A stretch of 64,000 nucleotides of DNA from Ardenticatenaceae bacterium. Its GTDB lineage: Bacteria; Chloroflexota; Anaerolineae; Promineifilales; Promineifilaceae. A model generated the notes under the pieces. It was not told where the DNA came from and did no database searches. It worked only from the letters and a program-made list of their open reading frames with translations. Numbering within the stretch: the first letter of the stretch is position 1; every line of letters starts with the position of its first letter. Both the position numbers and the translations under genes were made by a program. Of the stretch, positions 1 to 8,147 are shown piece after piece. Location: contig JACKBV010000008.1 in assembly GCA_020634315.1 (NCBI GenBank), positions 1 through 64,000 of the forward strand. The letters are read 5' to 3'.

Positions 1-12
1 GTCGGTGGTCGG

Positions 13-1524
13 TCAGGCTTTTTCGGCCATTTCGACGGCAACGGCTAATGCTTTTGCTTTGTTGACTGTTTCTTGATATTCGCTGGTTGGGTCGGAGTCG
101 GCAACGATGCCTGCGCCAGCCTGGATGCTGATGGTACGGCCGTTCATGGTCAAGGTGCGAATGGCAATACACGTATCCATCGAGCCATCAAAGCTGACAT
201 AGCCAACCGCCCCGGCATAAGGGCCGCGCGGCTCTGGTTCCAGGTCATTGATGATTTGCATGGCGCGAATTTTTGGTGCGCCGGTGACTGTTCCCGCCGG
301 AAACGTGTGGCGCAGCAAGTCGAAAGCGTCGTATTCGGGGCGTAACTGCCCCTCGACGTGGCTGACAATGTGCATGACATGGGAATAGCGCTCGATGACC
401 ATCAACTCAGGAACATGAACGCTGCCATAATTACAAACGCGCCCCAGGTCGTTGCGCCCTAAATCAACGAGCATGACGTGTTCGGCACGCTCTTTGGGGT
501 CGGCGAGCAGGTCGGCTTCGTGCGCCTGATCTTGGGATGGGGTTTTGCCACGCGGGCGCGTGCCAGCGATGGGACGCACGGAAGCGATGCCGTCTTCCAG
601 GCGTACATGCATCTCCGGTGATGCGCCGATCAGGTAAAAATCGTCGCCACCGGCCAGCCCGTCGAAGTCAAAGAAGAACATGTACGGGGAGGGGTTGAGG
701 CGACGTAAGGCGCGGTAGATGTCAAACGGCCGTGCCGAGGTTTCACGCGAGAAGCGCTGTGAGGGCACGATTTGAAAGGTGTTGCCAGCCGCGATGTGTT
801 CTTTGGCACGGAGAACGGCCGTTTCGTAAGCCTCTTGGGTAAAGTTAGAACGCAGCGTCGGGTCAGGCGGCGGCTGTACGGCGCTGTCCTGCACAGGAAT
901 AGGCGCTTGTAACTTGGCAACCAGGGCATCCAACCGTTCATTTGCGGCGGCGAGCGCCGCTTCCTCATCGCCGTTGATGTAGGCATTGGTGATGAGCAGC
1001 AGTTTGCCAAAGGCATGGTCGAAGGCGACAAGTGTGTCGGCAAAGAGGAGGATGGCGTCGGGCTGGTCAGGTTTGGGGGTGAGGGGAACGGCCGTTTCAA
1101 AGTAGCGCATCATCTCATACCCCAAATAACCAACCAGGCCACCGGCAAAACGAGGCAGGCCATGCGTGGCTGCCAGGCGATATTGCGCCATTTCCTCACG
1201 CAAGAAAGCAAGCGGGTCTGCCGTAAACGGGTTGGCCGCATCGCACGGTTGCAGCGAGACATCACGCGCATGTTTACCGGCAAACTTGCACACCTGCCAC
1301 GCATCTTGCTGCAACACATAGGCGCGGCTGGGCTGCACGCCAATAAAGCTGTAGCGGGCAACCTGTTCACCACCGGTAATGCTCTCCAACAAAAAGGATG
1401 GGCCTTCACCGGCCAGCTTGAGATAAACGGAAACGGGGGTTTCCAGGTCGGCGGGCAGTTCGCGCACAAGGGGAATGAGATTGGGAACGGCCGTTGCCTC
1501 TGATGCAGTAACTTCTTTGAGCAT
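13..1524 (-). CDS. trpE: Anthranilate synthase component I
   Basis: Converts chorismate with ammonia or glutamine-derived nitrogen to anthranilate, the first committed step of tryptophan synthesis, in the cytoplasm. The 503-aa length is usual for TrpE. The LLES tryptophan-feedback motif lies at residues 45-48. The C-terminal chorismate-binding half shows LVDLGRND, HTFPAGTVTGAPK and a QAGAGIV segment. I chose the ATG at 1524 because GGAGAGG lies just upstream; a longer reading frame to 1572 has no such site. Transcription is probably controlled by the Trp T-box leader directly upstream. TrpG would be expected beyond the left edge, because the gene ends 12 bases from it. The family call is firm. 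The identity as TrpE rather than PabB rests on the feedback motif plus the Trp-specific leader. Confidence 0.95.
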   Translation of the reverse strand: MLKEVTASEATAVPNLIPLVRELPADLETPVSVYLKLAGEGPSFLLESITGGEQVARYSFIGVQPSRAYVLQQDAWQVCKFAGKHARDVSLQPCDAANPFTADPLAFLREEMAQYRLAATHGLPRFAGGLVGYLGYEMMRYFETAVPLTPKPDQPDAILLFADTLVAFDHAFGKLLLITNAYINGDEEAALAAANERLDALVAKLQAPIPVQDSAVQPPPDPTLRSNFTQEAYETAVLRAKEHIAAGNTFQIVPSQRFSRETSARPFDIYRALRRLNPSPYMFFFDFDGLAGGDDFYLIGASPEMHVRLEDGIASVRPIAGTRPRGKTPSQDQAHEADLLADPKERAEHVMLVDLGRNDLGRVCNYGSVHVPELMVIERYSHVMHIVSHVEGQLRPEYDAFDLLRHTFPAGTVTGAPKIRAMQIINDLEPEPRGPYAGAVGYVSFDGSMDTCIAIRTLTMNGRTISIQAGAGIVADSDPTSEYQETVNKAKALAVAVEMAEKA

Positions 1525-1586
1525 AATTACCTCTCCTATTGCTTGGGGACTGGAAATCGCCCAGTCTCCCATCTTTGCCTAACAAC

Positions 1587-1935
1587 AAAAAAACCTTCTC
1601 CTGTCCGTCTAGGGACGAGAGAAGGTTCCCGTGGTGCCACCCTGCTTAGGCTAGCCCTAAAAACAAAAAATCCCCGTGAGCGCAACGGGGATGTGTCAGC
1701 CAGCCTCACTTTTTCAGTTCATGCCCATCGTGGTCGGGCGTAAACCTATGCCGGGTAACGGTGGCAATTCCGGCCAGGGCTACTGCGGCAATTTGCCAGT
1801 TCGCCCAAGCGACTCTGAGGTCCATTCAACGCCAGCGTGTGTGCGAAGATCTCACCAATCCTTCGCTCTCTGGGACGTCGTTTTGACGTTTACTCGTCCT
1901 CTTCACAGTCTTTTGCTTGTAAATGATTGCGTCAC
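1587..1935 (-). promoter_or_regulatory. Tryptophan T-box leader of trpE
   Basis: The minus-strand transcript carries the conserved T-box AGGGTGGCACCACGG (complement of 1629-1643). Immediately after it comes a terminator: AACCTTCTC pairs with GAGAAGGTT, followed by seven U (1587-1627). Upstream is a stem I with AGAGAGCGAAGG and GGTGAGAUCUUCGC, close to the AGAGAGY-GGUUGGUG signature. The specifier context is GAA-UGG-ACCU, with UGG at 1822-1824, the tryptophan codon. A GC-rich hairpin at 1671-1691 fits stem III. Uncharged tRNA-Trp would stabilise the antiterminator and allow trpE transcription. All elements are visible; the tRNA specificity is inferred from the specifier codon. Confidence 0.92.
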
Positions 1936-1964
1936 TTTATACTGGATGCGGCGCAGTTTGTCAA
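1936..1964 (-). promoter_or_regulatory. Sigma-70 type promoter of the trpE leader
   Basis: On the minus strand TTGACA (complement of 1959-1964) is followed after 17 bases by TATAAA (complement of 1936-1941). This is a near-consensus promoter placed just ahead of T-box stem I. Confidence 0.85.
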
Positions 1965-2030
1965 CCACGAATTTGCACGCCGACCGCCAAAATTTACACG
2001 CTGGATTATTTAAGGCGGGGATTTTATAAT

Positions 2031-2083
2031 GTGAGCAGTGGATACACTGTGAGCCGTGAATCGTGACCCGTAAGCCATCAGCC
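2031..2083 (+). repeat. Degenerate heptamer repeats
   Basis: Seven-base units GTGAGCA, GTGGATA and then, in register, GTGAGCC, GTGAATC, GTGACCC, GTAAGCC, ATCAGCC fill the spacer between the trpE promoter and the beta-helix gene. They resemble the longer heptamer arrays elsewhere in the window. Confidence 0.55.
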
Positions 2084-2130
2084 ATAACAATGGCCTACGG
2101 ATCATCGGTTACTGATTATGGAGGCAAAAA

Positions 2131-4194
2131 ATGACCTTGTTTGCCCGTCGCAGACTAAGCATCTTATTCATCGTCTTAACTGCTGCTTTTCTTTTTCTGG
2201 CGATCCCGTATGGATTTGCTCTGGAGCAAGCCACGCCAACGCCAGCCATGCCGCAAGCAACAATCACCGTCAACAGCACCCTGGATGTGGTCGCGGATGA
2301 TGGGGTTTGTACGCTGCGCGAAGCGATCACTGCCGCCAATACAGACACGGCGTCTGGGGCGCTCGCCGGAGAGTGCGCGGCGGGAAATGGAGCCGATGTC
2401 ATTATGTTAGACCCTGGCACCTATACGCTGGCTTTGCCCGGCGCAGGCGAGGATGCCAATGCCAGCGGCGATTTAGACATTGACAGCGGGATAACGCTGC
2501 AAGGGGTGGCGGGGGCTGTCACAACGATTGACGGCGCAGCCCTGGATCGTGTTTTGCATGTGCTGCCCGACGCGGAACTGCACCTGGAAAACCTGGTTAT
2601 CCAGGGCGGTCTGGCCGCCGATGAGAATGGCGGCGGCATTTATCATGCGGGTGATTTATTGTCGATCAACAACAGCGTCGTTGTCTCGAATACGGCCGCG
2701 GGCGGTTTTCCCAATGGGCGCGGCGGCGGTATTTGGAGCAGTGGCCTGATCACATTGACGTTTACGGCCGTTACCGACAACAATGCCGCGCGTGATGGCG
2801 GGGGCCTCTACAACACAGGCTCGATGTGGCTCGTCGCTACAAACTTAATCGAGAACACGGCCGATTTGAATGGGGGCGGTGCCTACAACAGTGCGGGCGA
2901 TTTGCACCTCGTCAACGCCACCGTGAGCGGCAACGAGACCCTGTTTAGCGGTGGGGGCATCAACAATCGCGGCTCCTTGTCCCTGCACAACAGCAACATC
3001 AGTGGCAACACGGCCGATTTGAGCGGCGGTGGCCTGTATAACAGCACGGGCGGCGATGTCTATGTGCAAGACACAAGATTTAGCCTCAACGATTCAGCCG
3101 AGGGTGGCGCTGTTTACACGCGCGACGGCTCGTTGACATTGTTGGGGAGTACGCTGACAGAGAATACGGCCGTTTCCGGGGCCAGCCTCTACACGCGCGA
3201 CACACCAACAACAATTGCCAACAGCACCTTCAGCGGCAATGAAGCCAGCGAAAATGGCGGCGCACTGGTCAACGAGGCGGTCAACGGCATGGCCGATGTC
3301 ACTCTGACGCATGTCAGTCTGGTAGACAACATGGCCGTGACCGCAGGTAGTAGTTTGGCGACGGTGGGAGAAACGGCCGTTATCACCCTCAGCAACAGCC
3401 TGCTGACAACGCCATCGGCAGCCGCCGCACATTGCACCGGCGCGGGCACCATCACCTCCGCTGGCTACAATCTGGTTAGCGACACATCGTGCGCTTTAAC
3501 AGCCACCGGCGATCAAGTCGTGACAATCCCCCTCGTTGCCGAATTAGCCGACAATGGCGGCCCCACCCTGACACATGCGCTGCTGTCCGACACGCCAGCC
3601 ATCGATCACATCCCGGAAGGCGTGAACGGCTGTGGCACAATCTGGACGACAGACCAGCGCGGCGTCGCCCGCCCGCAAAGATCAGGTTGCGACGTGGGTG
3701 CCTACGAAAAAGACATTACAGTTTATGCCATTTATCTGCCGTTGATCCGCAGCACGCCGGAAGATGTGCTCATTGCCCCCGACCTCATTGTCGAGGAAAT
3801 CACCGTCACCAGCGACAACGTGCAAATTGTCATCGCCAATCAAGGCACGGGCGCAGTCATGGATAGCTTCTGGATCGACCTCTACATCAACCCCAACCCA
3901 GCGCCGACAGAAGTCAACCAAACCTGGGATCAATTGTGTGTAGAAGGTCTGGTATGGGGGGTGGCAGACCCGGCTGCCTTGACACCGGGTGGTACACTTA
4001 CGTTAACTTTAGACGATGCTAATTTTGCCGCAGAATTAAGTGATTTTTCCGGCACATTTACCACCGGTATGGAAGTTTATGTCCAGGTCGATTCCGCCAA
4101 TCAGGCACGCGAAAGCGGCGGCGTTCTTGAAACGCACGAAATCCTGGATCAGCCGTATAATAATATTGCGCATGTAACGGTAGCCTTGCCGTAA
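2131..4194 (+). CDS. Secreted CSLREA / choice-of-anchor-Q beta-helix protein with CARDB-like C-terminus
   Basis: 687 residues. An N-terminal hydrophobic segment (about 8-30) looks like a signal peptide. It is followed by a CSLREA-type domain with the core CTLREAITAAN. Repeated runs of GGGIY, GGGLYN and SGNTA (about 180-420) are typical of a right-handed beta-helix (polymorphic outer-membrane protein-like). ADNGGPTLTHAL and GCDVGAYE mark a choice-of-anchor-Q region (about 475-530). Near residue 550, APDLIVEEITV begins a CARDB-like Ig fold. The ATG at 2131 has GGAGG upstream. The likely role is extracellular or cell-surface adhesion or carbohydrate contact; no catalytic residues are evident. 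The next gene also encodes an exported protein and probably shares the transcript. Confidence 0.85.
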   Translation: MTLFARRRLSILFIVLTAAFLFLAIPYGFALEQATPTPAMPQATITVNSTLDVVADDGVCTLREAITAANTDTASGALAGECAAGNGADVIMLDPGTYTLALPGAGEDANASGDLDIDSGITLQGVAGAVTTIDGAALDRVLHVLPDAELHLENLVIQGGLAADENGGGIYHAGDLLSINNSVVVSNTAAGGFPNGRGGGIWSSGLITLTFTAVTDNNAARDGGGLYNTGSMWLVATNLIENTADLNGGGAYNSAGDLHLVNATVSGNETLFSGGGINNRGSLSLHNSNISGNTADLSGGGLYNSTGGDVYVQDTRFSLNDSAEGGAVYTRDGSLTLLGSTLTENTAVSGASLYTRDTPTTIANSTFSGNEASENGGALVNEAVNGMADVTLTHVSLVDNMAVTAGSSLATVGETAVITLSNSLLTTPSAAAAHCTGAGTITSAGYNLVSDTSCALTATGDQVVTIPLVAELADNGGPTLTHALLSDTPAIDHIPEGVNGCGTIWTTDQRGVARPQRSGCDVGAYEKDITVYAIYLPLIRSTPEDVLIAPDLIVEEITVTSDNVQIVIANQGTGAVMDSFWIDLYINPNPAPTEVNQTWDQLCVEGLVWGVADPAALTPGGTLTLTLDDANFAAELSDFSGTFTTGMEVYVQVDSANQARESGGVLETHEILDQPYNNIAHVTVALP

Positions 4195-4222
4195 TTGTCT
4201 GCGTAAAAGTGGAGAATAAATC

Positions 4223-4723
4223 ATGAAGAGAGAATATCGTGAATTGTGGGTCATCTTGGGTTTACTGGCACTCGTTTTGCCGGTTTTGTTCTTTTCCTCG
4301 CTGACGTTTGCCTCGTTTAATGGCAATCTGCCGGATCGGCCACCGACGGCAACGCCGGTTGCTTCCCCCGTACCCGGTGAGGAGCCAACGGCCACACCAA
4401 TTCCTCAAGTGGTGCAAGAAAATGTCCATGTTGCTGGCGGTTTTATTCATCTGCAAGTGGATGGTGGAAAAACCAACATGTGGACAGAAGTGCAGTGGCT
4501 GGCCGGTGATGGCAACTGGTACACCGTAGACGGTTGGCGTGGTAATGTCCTCCCCGATAACAGTGTGGTCTGGTATGTTGGCACCGATCAGATTGGGGCA
4601 ACGGCCTGGTTCCGCTGGAATCTTTTTGACTACGAAGGTGGACAATTGCTTGCTACCAGCGATGCATTCAAACTGCCCGGCGCAACGATGCAAACCATCA
4701 CGGTGCCCCTGGCTGTGCGATAA
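4223..4723 (+). CDS. Hypothetical exported protein with Thr/Pro linker
   Basis: 166 residues. A basic start and a hydrophobic stretch at about 10-32 suggest a signal anchor. A Pro/Thr-rich linker (about 38-65, with PTATPVAS and EEPTATPIP) leads to a compact beta-rich domain (about 70-166) full of Trp and Gly (LQVDGG, WTEVQWLAGDGNW). I do not recognise the domain. It lies 28 bases after the beta-helix gene on the same strand and has GGAG upstream of the ATG, so co-transcription is likely. A role as a small surface or extracellular protein is inferred only from the topology. Confidence 0.7.
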   Translation: MKREYRELWVILGLLALVLPVLFFSSLTFASFNGNLPDRPPTATPVASPVPGEEPTATPIPQVVQENVHVAGGFIHLQVDGGKTNMWTEVQWLAGDGNWYTVDGWRGNVLPDNSVVWYVGTDQIGATAWFRWNLFDYEGGQLLATSDAFKLPGATMQTITVPLAVR

Positions 4724-4791
4724 AAGCTATGGGATGCTTCGTTCTCTGCTTAGCATGACATGTCCATGTCCCGACAGCTGATACGCAATAG

Positions 4792-5376
4792 ATGGACATT
4801 GTTTTTACGACCGAGCGCTTAATTGTACGCAAAGCCACTGACGCAGATGTGGATTTGTTGTACCAACTTTGGACGGATCCGCGCGTGATGGTGCATGTGG
4901 GTTTCCCACAAGGCTTATCCATCACGCGCCCACAAATCGCGGCCAGTATTCAGCAGCAGCCAGAATCAGAATTTGATTGTTATTTGATTGTCGTGCAAAA
5001 GGATGGGGAAACGGCCGTTGGCGAATGCAAACTAGGCGCACCCAACCCAGACGGCATTTCCGAGACAGACATCAAACTCCTGCCCCAATTTTGGCGGCAA
5101 GGGTACGGTGTCGAAATCAAACGGGCACTCGTCAACTACCTCTTTACCCACACCGACTGCCGCGCGGTGCAAGCCACGCCCAACGTCAACAACATCGCCT
5201 CCATCAAAATGCAAGAAGCCGTTGGCGGCGTGCGCGTCGGCGAAAGCGTGTTTGAATTCCCCGCAGCGCTGCGCGACAGCACCACACCTGTTCACCACTA
5301 CGTCTATCACGTTTATCGGCAGCTTGCTGCAACACAACCTCCGGAAGGTTCGGAACCTCCCGGAGGTTCTTACTAA
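4792..5376 (+). CDS. GNAT-family N-acetyltransferase (RimJ/RimL-like)
   Basis: 194 residues. It starts MDIVFTTERLIVRKATDADV, the usual beginning of RimJ/RimL-type GNATs. It continues with the acetyl-CoA-binding strand and loop (LLPQFWRQGYGVEIKRALV, about 92-110) and a conserved NVNNIASIKMQEAVG segment. The substrate is unknown. No clear Shine-Dalgarno is seen before the ATG. The last residues (TQPPEGSEPPGGSY) are encoded by a palindromic repeat related to AACCTCCCGGAGGTT, so the C-terminal tail was probably captured from an inserted element. It ends 16 bases before the HD-domain gene. Confidence 0.85.
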   Translation: MDIVFTTERLIVRKATDADVDLLYQLWTDPRVMVHVGFPQGLSITRPQIAASIQQQPESEFDCYLIVVQKDGETAVGECKLGAPNPDGISETDIKLLPQFWRQGYGVEIKRALVNYLFTHTDCRAVQATPNVNNIASIKMQEAVGGVRVGESVFEFPAALRDSTTPVHHYVYHVYRQLAATQPPEGSEPPGGSY

Positions 5377-5388
5377 CACCTCCGGAGG
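5337..5388. repeat. Palindromic AACCTCC/GGAGGTT element overlapping the GNAT stop
   Basis: The 15-base palindrome AACCTCCCGGAGGTT (5354-5368) is flanked by degenerate copies (CCTCCGGAAGGTT, CACCTCCGGAGG). The same core recurs at about 10544-10580 and 20563-20594. Here it supplies the end of the GNAT frame, and GGAGG at 5384-5388 serves as ribosome-binding site for the next gene. Confidence 0.7.
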
Positions 5389-5392
5389 CGCG

Positions 5393-6232
5393 ATGAACTT
5401 CCGCAAACTGGTCATCAAACATTTTGTGAAAGAGCTAAAGCAAGCGTACCTGGAAACATACAGCATTTTAGAGCCAAACATCGGCAACATGCTGGAATGG
5501 CTGGGGCTGCTGGCGCTGGAAAACATCGCCAACTCCGATGCGCTTTACCACGACATTGACCACACAATTATGGTCAGCCTCGTCGGGCAGGCCATCCTCA
5601 AGGGGAAACATCTGAGTGATGGCGGGGTCACGCCACAAGATTGGCTGCACTACATGATGGCGCTGCTCTTTCACGACATCGGCTACGTGCGTGGCATTTG
5701 CCGCGCAGACGAGGAGGGCATATATGCCACCGGCATCGACGGACAAACGGTGGCAATCCCTCCCGGCGGCACCGACGCCTGCCTTTCTGCCTATCATGTT
5801 GATCGCAGCAAATTGTTTGTACACGAACGGTTTGGTGGCAAGGCGTTCCTCAACAATGTGAACGTCGATGTGATTACCGCTTACATCGAAATGACGCGCT
5901 ATCCGGTGCCGCCGACACCGGAGTATCAAGATACCAAAGGGTATCGCGGGCTGGTACGCGCGGCCGATTTTGTCGGGCAGCTTGGCGATCCCAACTATTT
6001 ACGCAAGATTCCCGGCCTTTTTTACGAATTTGAGGAAACAGGGGCCAACAAGAAGTTGGGCTACAAAAACCCAGGTGATATGCGTGCCGATTATGCGCGG
6101 TTTTACTGGAACGATGTACGGCCGTTTATCCAAGACGCCCTCTACTACCTGCGCATCACCCAAGAAGGCAAACAATGGGTCGCCAACCTCCACTCCCACG
6201 TCTTCGACATCGAGCACCAGGGGAGTCGGTAA
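5393..6232 (+). CDS. HD-domain metal-dependent phosphohydrolase
   Basis: 279 residues. YHDIDHTIMVS (about 50) and LLFHDIGYVRG (about 98) provide the H...HD metal-ligand pattern of HD phosphohydrolases. Such enzymes usually cleave phosphomonoesters or cyclic nucleotides; the substrate is not evident here. The ATG at 5393 is chosen because GGAGG precedes it by five bases. A much longer open frame upstream only shadows the GNAT gene. The TAA stop lies in the first unit of a heptamer repeat array. Confidence 0.8.
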   Translation: MNFRKLVIKHFVKELKQAYLETYSILEPNIGNMLEWLGLLALENIANSDALYHDIDHTIMVSLVGQAILKGKHLSDGGVTPQDWLHYMMALLFHDIGYVRGICRADEEGIYATGIDGQTVAIPPGGTDACLSAYHVDRSKLFVHERFGGKAFLNNVNVDVITAYIEMTRYPVPPTPEYQDTKGYRGLVRAADFVGQLGDPNYLRKIPGLFYEFEETGANKKLGYKNPGDMRADYARFYWNDVRPFIQDALYYLRITQEGKQWVANLHSHVFDIEHQGSR

Positions 6233-6345
6233 GCGGTAAACGGTAAGCGGTAATCGGTAAGCGGTAAACGGTAAACGGTAAGCGGTAAAACCGACCACCG
6301 ATTACCGACCACCGGCCACCGATTACCGGCCACCGCTTACCGGCC
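6229..6345. repeat. Inverted heptamer array between convergent genes
   Basis: Nine in-register heptamers of the form GTAARCG (6229-6291) are followed by eight of the form ACCGRYY (6290-6345), which are roughly the reverse complement of the first set. The transcript could fold into a long hairpin. The stop codons of both converging genes (6230-6232 and 6337-6339) lie inside the array. Confidence 0.85.
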
Positions 6346-8080
6346 CGCCAGCCACCGCCGCATCAGCGGCACATAAAACCCCCACGTCACCGTGCCCGCT
6401 TCATCTTCCCGTTTATCCAAAATGTCATGGCGCTCCGCCCAACGTAAATGCGTGCGCAGCTCCTGCGCGGGCATGCCGCTGACCTGCACAAGGTCAGCCA
6501 ACGTCCAGGGCGTTTCCCGCTGCGCCAGCGTGCGCAGCAGCACTTGCTGCGCCACGTCGCTTGCCTGCGCCCAGACCCCATCAAAATAAACCATACCCCG
6601 CTGGAAAAAGTCGGCGTTTAGCGCCGCCTCCACATCAGCCAGAGTCAGGCGCACGGGACGCTGCCGCCCCAGGTCAAACAGGTCATGGTTGAGATTGTCC
6701 AAGGCGTCACGGCACACCTGCTGCACCAGATACGGCTGTCCGCCCGTCTCGGCAATGATGCGCTCCACCGCGTCATGGTCATAATTGAGGGTAAAGTCTG
6801 GCGCGGGATTGGTGATCAGCCGCCAGGCGTCGTCGTGTGTCAGATAAGAGACACGGATGTTGGCGTAAGAGCCATAAAAAGGCTGCTGGTAATCCCGGCT
6901 CATTTCGTCCAACGTGTGCAGCCCGCCAAAGACAAGTGTCAGCCATGGCTCCTGGCTTTTGGTGCGCAGGAATTGGTAAATTTCCACGCCGATTTTGCCC
7001 GCCGCCACCGCTTGCTCCAACGCTTCAAATTCATCCAAAGCCAAAATCAGCGTGCGGCCAGCGAGCAAAGCGGCAATGCGCCCCGTGAGGCGGTTGAACT
7101 GGAACTGCGCCTGCGCCGCATTGGCGTACTGCGCCGGGTCTGGTTCTGGCAAATCGGCTGCGTCGTGCGGCGCACCGTGCAGCGTACTGTGCAGTCCCAG
7201 ATACAACTTGTCGGCGAGCGCCAGCAGCAGGTCGCCGCTAGAGGCGACAAAGCTCGTCTCCCCGGCCAGGTCGGCGTAGACGACGAGGCTGCCGGGCGGC
7301 GCAGCCTGCTCCAGATTGCGCAAGATGGAGCTTTTGCCCATGCGCCGGTGGCCGTAGAGGATGATCGAGTCGGGGTTGGCCTTTGCCGACCACACTTCGG
7401 TGATGCGGTTGAAGATGTCCGTGCGCCCTGCCAGCAGCGGCGGGTAAACAGGATCGCCGACAATGTAGGGATTGGCGATGGGTGCGGACGGCCGTTCCCA
7501 AATGGCGCGCGCGTGTCTGCGTCACCTGCACGGCACGCTGCTCGGCGCGGTTCATGCCGCGCAGCGCCTGCTGCCCCAAGGCTCCCTGCGCCTGCGCCAC
7601 CATGTCCTGCCACAAACCCACAATGCGTATGAACAAGACGCGCTCTGGCGGCTGTACCTGATCGCGCACGTAGCTTTCCAGCTCCGCCAGCCGCCCGGCA
7701 GCCAGGTTGAGGGCGGTTGTTTGCCGTGACAGGCTGGTCGCTTCCTGGAAGAGGGCGACCTGGGCGCTGATGTCGCCCAAGGCGTGCAGCGCCTGCACAA
7801 CGGCGGGGCGAATGAGGGGTGTCTCTAAATTGTCCAGGGCGGCCAGTTCTTCCGGCATGGCAGCCAGGTCGCCGATGGCGGTGCAGCCAAGATAAGTGCG
7901 GATGAGATCAAAGGTGTGGACAATTTCTGCGCCGCCAGGAAGGGGCAGCAGTTCCTGATAACGGTCACGCGCCAGCAGTTCTTCATGGATAGGGGATAAC
8001 GCGCTTGTTTGCAGGTCGGTTTGTGCTTCGTACAAATCGTGCAGCAGCAGGCTGAAATGAGAAAGCGGTGTGGGCTGCAT
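6337..8080 (-). pseudogene. P-loop ATPase (STAND/AAA-like), frameshifted in a CG run
   Basis: Two minus-strand frames join at about 7505-7513. The upstream frame (8080 to about 7510) begins MQPTPLSHFSLLLHD and runs to VTQTRA. The downstream frame continues IWERPSAPIANPYIVGDPV and holds LLAGRTDIFNRI, the P-loop YGHRRMGKSSIL, a Walker-B-like LILALDE, and a C-terminal winged-helix-like region. The junction is the run CGCGCGCGCC: one CG unit more, or two fewer, restores a single frame of about 575 aa. The gene is either broken, slippage-regulated or affected by a sequence error. It resembles NTPases of bacterial conflict systems. There is no good Shine-Dalgarno at 8080, and the upstream membrane frame may originally have been fused to it. 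Confidence 0.6.
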
Positions 8081-8147
8081 ATAACGCTGCCGTTTCGTTA
8101 AGCGCCACCACCGCGCTCGCTGTTTTCGCCACTGTCACTGGTAGCTT

